A stretch of 59,351 nucleotides of DNA, from NCBI GenBank assembly GCA_010015655.1, contig ML976815.1:1-59351 (forward strand), written 5' to 3'. The first letter of the stretch is position 1. Each line of letters begins with the position of its first letter. A program made the translations under genes and the position numbers. The stretch is from Bimuria novae-zelandiae CBS 107.79. Its lineage: Eukaryota; Ascomycota; Dothideomycetes; Pleosporales; Didymosphaeriaceae. Below the pieces are notes generated by a model. The model saw only the letters and a list, made by a program, of their open reading frames with translations, had not been told where the DNA came from and did not search any database. Shown piece after piece: positions 22,336 to 30,010 of the stretch.

Positions 22336-24076
22336 ATTAATATTAGCTATTTTATTTATAGTGCTTAGCCTAATAGACTAAAAAGTGCTTATAGTAGTTA
22401 TTAAGCACGCTATATTAGCTTTTTTTTAGTTTATAGTGCTTTAAGCCTCCTAGGAAATAAGAGGCCTTAACCTAGGCCTTAGAGTGCTGTCGGCATCCTT
22501 TCTGTGTGTATTGCCACTATCTGGCGTGTTCGTGTCGTTCTAATACCGTAATCTGGCGTAGGAAATGCTTTGGGGGTCCTTGTAGTTTCTCAGCCAGCCA
22601 ATAGGCGTCCCATGCGTGTGCCCCTTGGACGACTACTTTTGCCTCACACTGAGATGAGTGGTGCAGGGTACTGCTGCACATCCAGCAGGTGTCGTCTGCC
22701 AGTCGCTGGAAGATCTGGTATTCAGGGAGGGTTTTCCGTTCCTCCTCTTTCTCTATTGGTTCCGGGATTTCCTGCGTGAGGTCCACCTCGTCGGCTTCTG
22801 CCGGCGTAAGGGTGGTCATGGCTACTCGTAGGAGGTTGGTCGTATTGACCTTGGTCTCCTGAACTTCACAGTCCTTGGCGAAGTGGCCTTGCTTGCCGCA
22901 TTGGAGGCAGGCCTTATCCTTAAACCTCCGTTCTCGCTCTTCCTGCGAGATGCTGCTTTGACCCTGATAGCCCTTCTTGGGTTTGTACGGCTGCTTTCCC
23001 CTGCTGTTTCTCTTTTTATACCATCGGACTTCGTCGGTCATGATGACGTCTCCGTCCCTGTCTCTTCCTGCGGGCCTGGATCTGGTCTCTTTTCTAGTGA
23101 TTAGCCGGGTGCCATGCTGTTTCTCTAGCTTGCGCTTATATAGGTAATTATCTGCTTTTGTCCGATTATACGGCCTCTATCTGTTGTGGATATGAGGCTG
23201 GAACACTTTCTTGTTTGTACCATTCTGAATAAGGCTAGCGCTGCATTGGCACTTTCAGGATCCTCGCACACATCTGCATTCCAGACAGATCAGAAGACGA
23301 CAATCAATCAATCCATTATTACATCCATCAACTTATCTATCGCATTATCTTAAAGTGACAGAACACTATCAAATCTGACAGCTTTAATAGTATTATCTAT
23401 AAGCTTTTTTAGATTATCTACTTTTCCTTAGTAGACTAGTTTATCCTTAACTAACTCCTTTAGTCTATTATAGTAGGTAATTATAAGTAGGGCTTCTCCC
23501 TATTTATTAAGTTCTGCCACGATCTATTTAAACGCTAGTATATAAAATACTACTAATTTTTTTTTACTATAGGCGTTAAAGGCGTATTTTAGCCTAATAT
23601 CTCTTATTAATAACACTAAATATTCTTTTTATAGCCTTATAAAAGGACTTTTAGTCCTTAAAGGCGTCCTTAGTAGCGTCTAAATTATAATCCTCTAGTT
23701 TGCTATTCTTAAGGAAGTTATCTATTATTAGTTTAGCCTATATAGCTACTCTATCCTATATATTTATATAAGTAACTAGGATTTTGTCTTGTTCTGTGTT
23801 AAACCTTTCTAGGTTATAGCAGATAAATAGTTCTATCTATATTAGGAATATTCCTAGGTAAACATTTTTAGTATAGAGTTTAAGTTTTAAAACTTTTAGT
23901 TAATGCTTCGCATCCTCTTACTTACTTATTTTTTTACTTATATAGTTAATAATTTCTTAGAGCTAAGCTATTTAAGCCTCTTATTTAATAACTATCTTTT
24001 ATAGTGTCTTTTCCTTAGGAGCTAGAGCTGTAATTATTAAGCTAGGTCTTATTATTATACTATAAGATAGTTAAAG
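22336..24076 (-). pseudogene. Gag of A2 with an intact 174-codon nucleocapsid stretch
   Basis: From about 24070 down the frame is a RIP-degraded Gag. From 23041 to 22517 it is uninterrupted: MTDEVRWYKKRNSRGKQPYK, then the complete CCHC knuckle CLQCGKQGHFAKDC, an acidic linker (DEVDLTQEIPEPIEKEEE), and a second Cys/His cluster DDTCWMCSSTLHHSSQC. Two metal-binding motifs in a row suggest strong RNA/DNA binding. This part is far less mutated than the flanks. A solo Copia LTR at 23159-23380 splits the frame. Confidence 0.85.
23159..23380 (+). repeat. solo LTR of the Copia2 family in A2 gag
   Basis: This 222-bp sequence, TGTCCGATTATA...CAAATCTGACA, is the inverse of the Copia2 LTRs and is flanked by the duplication GCTTT (23154-23158 and 23381-23385). 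It is therefore an independent insertion reduced to one LTR by recombination. Confidence 0.94.
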
Positions 24077-24552
24077 TATTATAAGGCTCTTATACCTTAT
24101 TCTAATCTAGGTTAGGGTAGTAAGGTATTATAGTACTTTATAAATTATTTAATAGTATAAGTTAATGCGACACTTAGCGCGAGGCTAAATAATTTAATTT
24201 TATAATAAAGTAAAATGACTATTAGTTTATATAGGAGAACGTACTCGCACAGAAAATATATAAGTTAACTATAAGGAAGGAAATAATATAGGAGAATCTA
24301 CTATACTATATACTAGTCTGTTTCTTCCTCTATCTTTAGGTGATCTAGCCCCCTTAGCAGATTACCTTAGTTTAAAGCTCTTAGTAGATTACCTTAATTT
24401 AGAGCTACTATTAGATTAGGGTTACGTAACTTTAGCTAATATAAGCAACCCCGTAAGTCCTTACGGGCTAGCTATAGTATAACCTTATCTGCCTCCCCTA
24501 TTCATCCTCGTCTATAGTTATGTTACTATCCGGGTTTCCTGAGCTCGTAACA
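24077..24552 (-). repeat. 5' LTR of A2 (family A)
   Basis: It ends on the plus strand in GAGCTCGTAACA, followed by the duplication CCTAG (24553-24557). It is the least mutated of the three family-A LTRs near this end. Confidence 0.9.
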
Positions 24553-24557
24553 CCTAG

Positions 24558-24954
24558 CAAAAGGGAAACTCCCTAAAAACCTTAGGTAAGAAAGAGAAAC
24601 TAACTATTTAAAATATAAAAAATATTAGTTTATAAAATAGATAGAATTTTAAAGCAACACCTAAACTAGGTGCACTATATATAGGTCTAGGAGGCTAAAA
24701 TAGTCCCTAATAACCTAGATCTACTAGAAGAATATAAGGAATTTATAGACTTATTTAAAGAGTATAATAAGACTATCCTGCCTAAATATAAGGAGTAGGA
24801 TTACGAGATACTATTAGTAAAAGGAGCTAAGCTATAGCTAGAGCGCCTAAGGCCCCTTACCTATAAATAAAAGAAAGAGTTAAAAAAGCTAATATAAAAA
24901 AAATCTACGCTTAAAAAAGTAAAAATCTAGTTAGAGCCTTACGGCCTTCCCTAT
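24558..24954 (+). pseudogene. start of reverse transcriptase of A1 (truncated)
   Basis: This is the same block as 15900-15480 on the minus strand: VPNNLDLLEEYKEFIDLFKEYN, shortened here, precedes GAKLQLERLRPLTYKQKKEL. Homology ends at CCTTCCCTAT (24954). Confidence 0.8.
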
Positions 24955-25207
24955 TGTCTGCACAGCCTCGCCTTCCGCACTAAGGGAACTGTGTAACCCT
25001 ATCATACCCCTGTACCCCCTCACTTCTAGTTAACCTGATACTGTACCGAAACCCCTTCGCCTCCACACCACCTGGTACTCTATCACATCCACAAGAACTG
25101 GAAGGAAGGTATATAGAACTATCATAGCACACACACAAGACAAGACAGACACCAGATACCAAAGACAGAGAGTTACTTGTTTATTCCTTGCTACCTGTGA
25201 ACCGACA
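24955..25207 (+). repeat. LTR-like sequence at the truncation point of A1 (uncertain)
   Basis: It begins TGTCTGCAC exactly where A1 homology ends and can be closed at CCGACA (25207), giving inverted TGTC/GACA ends and 253 bp with TATATAG at about 25112. No matching target duplication and no second copy are visible, so it may be half of a rearranged element. It is not RIP-mutated. Confidence 0.4.
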
Positions 25208-25231
25208 CTTCTTTACGGACTGCCTGACGAG

Positions 25232-25402
25232 ATGCAACGGAAGATCACGACCTCGGACGGGCAGGGCACGCCGCGAGCTAAGGCAAAAGAGCTGAAAGTC
25301 AGAATGCTTCCCACGAAGAATTGGCGGATATCAGGGCATGTACTGTCTCCCATGACACGAAAGCCGAAGCCCCCTCCAAAGCCGCCACAAGGCTGGATCT
25401 AG
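25232..25402 (+). CDS. short basic ORF, possibly a terminal exon remnant
   Basis: This is a 56-codon frame from ATG 25232, rich in Lys and Pro, ending TRKPKPPPKPPQGWI. I recognise no family. The Pro/Lys-rich end and good codon use could mark the last exon of a gene truncated by the repeat to its left; chance is equally possible. Confidence 0.25.
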   Translation: MQRKITTSDGQGTPRAKAKELKVRMLPTKNWRISGHVLSPMTRKPKPPPKPPQGWI

Positions 25403-25938
25403 GGTCTTGTGAAGCGAAAAGAAGACGATATAAATACTGCAGACGCCTAATGTTAATACATGATTAATGACTTATCATCTTCGCGAGAATCTTTCCATGT
25501 CTGTTTCAATAATGGCGAGAAAAATTCGGAAAGGGAGAGCTGCGAGGCGGTTAGATTCTCTGCATAAGGCGATGCAACCTTGTATTACAGCTTTCGATGT
25601 CAAGATATAGATAGAAGACCTCGCTGTAACTATTGGCATCACAAATCTCGATTCTGCTTTTCAATCTTGTGCAGAGTAGCTACTGCTAACATTTATCTGC
25701 CTTATTGCGCTTCACGTCTAGACTTATCATAGTGAGATAGCTTCAGGCATCACGAGTAGCGCCAGATGATAGCATTCAAAAGTACAGGCAAGCATTTGTT
25801 TGACATACTGAGCTTGTCATTGGACTTTTCTTTACAACTTCGAAGCGAGCTTCCCCCCGATGACCACCATCAAGGATCAAGAGGGTCAGTAAAACAGACA
25901 AAAAATCACAAGTCTTTGAATCAAGTCCGCTCTGCTCC
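25403..25938. other. intergenic, 3' side of the repeat precursor gene
   Basis: It has ordinary composition. I see no gene or repeat. It should hold the 3' UTR of the minus-strand gene that ends at 25939. Confidence 0.4.
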
Positions 25939-26508
25939 TTACTCATCGGACGCGTCGGAACTGACTAACTCATCATCAGAGTCGCGCTTGTCGTTTGCGG
26001 AGGGAGCGAAAATTGGGTATCCTTCATCGCGCTTGTCGTTTGCTGAGGGTGCAAAAACCGGATATCCACTGTCTCGTTTGTCATTTGCTAAGGGTGCAAA
26101 TACAGGGTAGCCGTCGTCCCGCTTGTCGTTGGCCGAGGGTGCGAATACAGGATAGCCGCTATCCCGCTTTTCGTTTGCGGAGGGAGCGAATACGGGGGGG
26201 TATCCACCGTCCCGCTTGTCATGTACTGGTTCATCTCCAACGGCTAGGCTATGGTCACTGCGCTTGTCGTTCGCCCACGGTTGGAGGGCTGTAGATACAT
26301 CGCGCTTGTCGTAGACCTCTCCTTCGTAGCCCTGAGGAGTGCTCCGTTTGGCAATAGCCTCTAGTCGTTCAAGAATCTCGCGCTTCAAGACCTCTACTTC
26401 TCGAACCATCAACGACTCCGGGCTTTCGAATGGAGCCACAACTGGGACGGGCGCGGCGACCGCGGAGGTCGCAAGGGACGCAACGAGGAGGATGAGACTG
26501 GCGTGCAT
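25939..26508 (-). CDS. secreted Kex2-type repeat precursor (dikaritin RiPP-like or repeat-peptide precursor)
   Basis: A single 189-codon frame. Residues 1-18 form a clear signal peptide (MHASLILLVASLATSAVA). A leader of about 35 residues follows, then a chain of Lys-Arg dibasic sites at residues 54-55, 68-69, 82-83, 98-99, 114-115, 129-130, 144-145, 159-160 and 174-175 (one more at 42-43). Between the later sites lie five near-identical peptides (starting at residues 100, 116, 131, 146, 161) with consensus GYPVFAPSAN preceded by two residues, usually acidic. The first three spacers differ (for example DVSTALQPWAND). Known families with this layout are alpha-type pheromone precursors, Kex2-processed repeat proteins, and ustiloxin/phomopsin-type RiPP precursors, whose Tyr-containing cores are cyclised by UstYa proteins. 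The single Tyr per unit fits the last, but no such enzyme is in view. CCAAT and TATA-like sequences lie just upstream of the ATG. No RIP damage. Confidence 0.85.
   Translation of the reverse strand: MHASLILLVASLATSAVAAPVPVVAPFESPESLMVREVEVLKREILERLEAIAKRSTPQGYEGEVYDKRDVSTALQPWANDKRSDHSLAVGDEPVHDKRDGGYPPVFAPSANEKRDSGYPVFAPSANDKRDDGYPVFAPLANDKRDSGYPVFAPSANDKRDEGYPIFAPSANDKRDSDDELVSSDASDE
25984..26211 (-). repeat. 45-bp coding tandem repeat (five peptide units)
   Basis: Five units, the last four exactly 45 bp apart, encode the KR-flanked GYPVFAPSAN peptides. The unit nearest the leader has one extra Pro codon. Variable positions are the residue before GY (S, D, E, G) and single V/I and S/L changes. 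Confidence 0.9.
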
Positions 26509-27069
26509 ATTGTCGGTAGTTGGTGATAATTAGGTTTGGGTATATTGATTTTAGATTTTTCGTTTTATTGGTCGTTGTAAAGATGCACAGCACCGGGAAG
26601 CCAAAGACAGGCACAGCCTGGAAGAAAGAATAGACGTTGGGGAAAGAATGGTTTGGAGTGGATCCAGATCCGCTTGACGTTTCCAACCCGGGGGGGGGGG
26701 CGAATGCTCTTTTATGCAACAGCGCAACGCACACCATCCCAGGCACCCGTCAGCGCGGGGCCGCACACAATGCGCGCGTAGGCACCCGCTGCCTTGCGTT
26801 GATGGTTGCCATGGCTTGCAGCGAACCAGCACACAAAACCGCCCCCGTTACCTATCGCGGCAATATCGATATCGCCATCCCACTTTTCCCAGCATCACGA
26901 GTACACACCTTCTACTCGTTGAGCGAACCTCTCCTCCTGCAATTTCCCTGCTCTATAGTGCGTCCAGCCATCGCAATCCGCCGTCCTACTAATCACCATC
27001 GAGCACGCTCCCAGCCGGCGGCTACGCAGCACCGTTTCCCCTCCTACCAACCGGCTAGTCGGCAGAACG
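26509..27069. other. intergenic and promoter region of the repeat precursor
   Basis: The first 100 bases contain CCAATAAAA and a TATA-like CAATATACCC on the minus strand. An 11-base run of G lies at 26690-26700. Several overlapping frames exist here, but none shows conserved-looking protein character. Confidence 0.45.
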
Positions 27070-27693
27070 TCATCCAACCCACCGCTGCCAGCGCTTGAGA
27101 GATAGTTTCACACCCAGATAGGAACTGCATTGCTCGCCGTTCCGCTTGCCGCCGCATTGACGTGGTCTGGGGATGCGGCAGCTAATTGGTTGGTGGTGGA
27201 CCCGATGGCTTGGAGCGGCGCTTGGTACGTACCTATTTTCGTCTGGGGAGAGCAACACCACAACATACTCTAAACGACATGTTAGATTTTTTGTTCCGTC
27301 CACAGGCTTTTGAGCTTTCCGGGCCCTCTCAGCAGCCCTTACAGCAGCAGCCTCAGCCTGGGCAGCGCGCCTTTCACTGGCTAATCGTTCCTTAACGGCC
27401 TTATTAGCAGCCCTGGCAGTGGCCCTGAGTTGCTTTTGGCGTTGCTCCTCAGCCTCAGCAGCCTCCTTTTCACGTAGAGCGTCCCGTGCGCGTTGTACTT
27501 TTCTAGGTGAATAGAATATGGCGCGTTGATGAAACATATGGAGAGGTGGGGTCTTCTTTCGCCCCGGCCAGGAAATCCATTCATGGGAGCCAGTCTCAAC
27601 AGAGTCTGTGATGGGAGCGGTATGGTAGAGAAGTCGACCTGGTGGCATAAAAGCCGTTACGGAAGATTCGGGGATGCGGGATTTGAGGCTCAC
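27070..27693 (-). pseudogene. C-terminal coiled tail of a fungal DDE transposase (fragment)
   Basis: The informative part is 27560-27290: FYSPRKVQRARDALREKEAA followed by an Ala/Glu/Arg/Lys helix (EEQRQKQLRATARAANKAVK, ASERRAAQAEAA). This is typical of the C-terminus of pogo/Fot1-type transposases in filamentous fungi. No catalytic domain precedes it and the frame lacks a natural ATG (it opens with GTG), so it is a truncated fragment. The remaining residues on both sides look like chance translation. It is not RIP-mutated. Confidence 0.55.
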
Positions 27694-27839
27694 CGATGCA
27701 ACCTAGATTCCAAAATCGATGAAGTGGTTCGGAATGCCATGGGTAAAGTGAAAGGATTGAAATTGCAGGACTTCCCGGAAAACATTCGGAATCCAATTCA
27801 AAGTTGATTAATTAATTACAGTAGTTAACGCTACATACT

Positions 27840-28346
27840 TCAGGTATAACATGATAGAGCGTTCTTTAGACTTTTAGAGCAAGCCAACTCAAACACCTCA
27901 ATATGTATCGCAAGGCCAAAGGAATCAACGAGTGTCACTTTCCAACTCACTCTATCCCATTTTCTCGCGACACATGCTTCGTGCTGAGACTGCGCTGCGA
28001 CACCCTCCGCCTTTGCGAAGCTCGATAGCAACGACCTGGCGTTTTCATTATCGGGGCGGGATAAAATCTACCCTCGAAAGACATTAGCTCAATAACTTGA
28101 CTTATAAAAGGACGGACTCACAAGAGCTTCTTGGTCTGGAGGCATCCACGGCTGGCCCGCTTTGTCTGTTGATACGAATCCATTGAACCGGCCGTTTCGG
28201 TAAGCCAGAAAGTACACCTCGGTATCGTAATCTACGCAAAGCTTGGCTAATTTCTCGTAAAGCGTCTTTGATAGTTTCAGATAATTATTGTTGGCAGCTC
28301 GCCTACTCCTCGACGCTGAGATGCGTGACTGCTGCTGAGACGCCAT
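27840..28346 (-). CDS. small MADS-box-like protein, two exons
   Basis: Exon 1 is 28346-28122 (75 codons, starting MASQQQSRISASRSRRAANN). A 54-nt intron (28121-28068; donor GTGAGT, branch GCTAAT, acceptor GGGTAG) joins in phase to exon 2 (28067-27840), giving 150 aa. Residues 13-60 read like a diverged MADS box: basic start (SRSRRAANNNYLKLSKTLYE), then KLAKLCVDYDTEVYFLAYRNGRF, matching the beta-strand region of SRF-type domains, and FVSTDKAGQPWMPPDQEAL. Such short MADS-like proteins occur in several Pezizomycotina and would bind DNA in the nucleus. An in-frame upstream ATG at 28487 would add 47 residues of low quality, so the inner start is preferred. A mariner-type transposon begins only about 190 bp upstream of the ATG and probably separates the gene from part of its promoter. 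Confidence 0.75.
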
Positions 28347-28538
28347 GATCTGCAAGCTTAAGTTCCGGTATCCTGCCGCAGATATATGTGCATTGCTGCT
28401 GCAAGTATGCTTCTGTTTTTCAGTGTCCTGTTCTCTATTTTCCGTTTTCCGTTTTCCCGTTTCTAGATTTAGATTTACACATTTCATTACGCGATTTCTT
28501 CGCTAACTCGCGCGTCTCGACCCCGACAGCGGAAACTA

Positions 28539-28573
28539 CAAAGGGTAATCTCAATAAAGTCGGCCGTCACGTG
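28539..28573 (+). repeat. left TIR of the mariner-type element
   Basis: It is the inverse of 32516-32550 with one G/A difference near the inner end, preceded by TA. Confidence 0.93.
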
Positions 28574-30010
28574 CAGCAGGGATTCCTGCAGAGGTAGCAA
28601 CTTCAAAAGTCGCGCATCTTGATTCCATCTAAAGTATAAGCAAATACACCCAAATAAGATGTTCTAATTATGCTGTAAAGTTGTTCTGGCCACCTGCGTC
28701 CTCGCAGAGCTCAGCAACGCGCATAAAGTAGGTAGGATGAAGCTTTTCGGCCATATACTGCCTGAGTGTCTTATCACCTTGCCAGACCTCCTTTATGTAC
28801 TGTTCTGCAGCCTTTTTGGCCTCCTTAGAACTTGATAGGCATTCGTAACTTGCCAAAAAACCTTCTAGACGCCCAAAACAGCGCTTAATTAGGTGTAAGT
28901 CGGGTGAATTGGGAGGCTGAGGGCCAAACTTGATTCCTAGAGCTTTAATTTCTGGCTAGCTGTACCGGAGACCTAGTAAGTGTAGGCGAACGTTGTCTTA
29001 AATTAAATAAATAGCTACGCCTAGGTTATTATCGCGTATAGCGTAGTAATAAGGGAATAGGTGTTTCTTAAGTATATTCTTTGCGTACTAGATGCCGTTC
29101 ATGCCTTTCCCTCCGTTGTATACAAACTCCTCTGTTTTAAAGAACTTTTTAATAGTAAGAGGTTTCTTAATACCTGCGCGGAGAGCTCTACCCTTCTTAT
29201 TAGTAGCCTTATTAGTAGCTTAGCGTTAACTATTATTATAGGCAATATTATAGTTAATTTCCTATAATTACTACTTTTTATTAGTGCTAGCGACAGTCGC
29301 GCGAGAGCGTTTAACCTTAAGAGCCTCCTTTACTATATTATTTATATAGGAGACGCGTTGTATAAGGTCCTTATAGCTCTTATTATTGTCCTAAGCCTAA
29401 ATAACGTAAGAGCATTAATAAGAGTAAGTAGTATTAGTTAAAGTAGCAGCGTAGATTATAAAACTAAATTTAGGTGGCGTTGTAGGCAGTGCGTAGACGT
29501 TACTATCTTATCTAACTAGTCTTAAAATCCTCTACTTTCCGCCACGTATATTGCTCCCGCTAATAGACTTAGAAATCTTATTATAGTAAACGAATATAAT
29601 GCGTGGAAAGTGTAGGTTATATTTAGCCTTAAGCTAGGCATAGTACTATAGTTACTAGTCCTCGTCGTTGCTACTAAGCGCTAGTTTTTTAAGTTGTACT
29701 TTATAAGTTATTACGTATAGGTGCTGCTTGTCGCGGTGCTCCCTAGCAATGTTATAGACTGTATTCTCACTAAGTGTGATGCCAGCTTCTGCGCAGAGGT
29801 CTCTGACAGCGTCATGCACCCGGTAGGTGCCATATACGATGATGTCATGCCGTAGTCTTGCGCTCAGCGTAGAGCCATCGCGTACCTTTACAGGTCTGCC
29901 AGGAGGAGACTGCTTGACTGTAGGTGTTGCAGCTAGCAATTCCTGCAGTGAGTCGCCCTTTGCGGCGCCTTTGACGCGTCGAAATGCCTTACCACAGGCG
30001 TGGTCAGTTA

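Larger units (their letters stand above)
6812..24552 (-). mobile_element. Ty3/Gypsy chromovirus A2, carrying four nested insertions
   Basis: It is flanked by CCTAG on both sides and bounded by LTRs 6812-7288 (3') and 24077-24552 (5'). Reading on the minus strand: Gag (24076-22336), Copia1 insertion (22330-16778), protease-RT (16772-14740), Copia2 insertion (14734-10353), RNase H-integrase (10347-9034), solo LTR (9033-8599), integrase end-chromodomain (8598 to about 7900), then an untranslated stretch. Another solo LTR (23159-23380) lies in Gag. Removing the insertions leaves about 7.1 kb, a normal Gypsy length. It is heavily RIP-mutated except around 22517-23041. Confidence 0.9.
3913..24954 (+). 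mobile_element. Ty3/Gypsy element A1, split by the nested insertion A2 and 3'-truncated
   Basis: The plus-strand parts are 3913-6811 (5' LTR, gag, protease) and 24553-24954 (start of reverse transcriptase). Between them lies A2, flanked by the 5-bp duplication CCTAG (6807-6811 and 24553-24557). The two halves join cleanly when compared with the same stretch inside A2 (around 15840-15910, minus strand). After 24954 the homology stops, so RNase H, integrase and the 3' LTR are missing. Coding parts are dense with TAG/TAA stops from RIP. Confidence 0.88.

Noticed and set aside
26637..27098. Open frame of 153 codons on the plus strand upstream of the repeat precursor
   Set aside because: The composition is low-complexity and overlaps other equally long frames; no domain, no intron signals, and an 11-G run inside. 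More likely promoter DNA.
27526..27807. Plus-strand 93-codon frame opposite the transposase tail
   Set aside because: It opens with TTG, has no domain, and is antisense to a better-supported transposase fragment.
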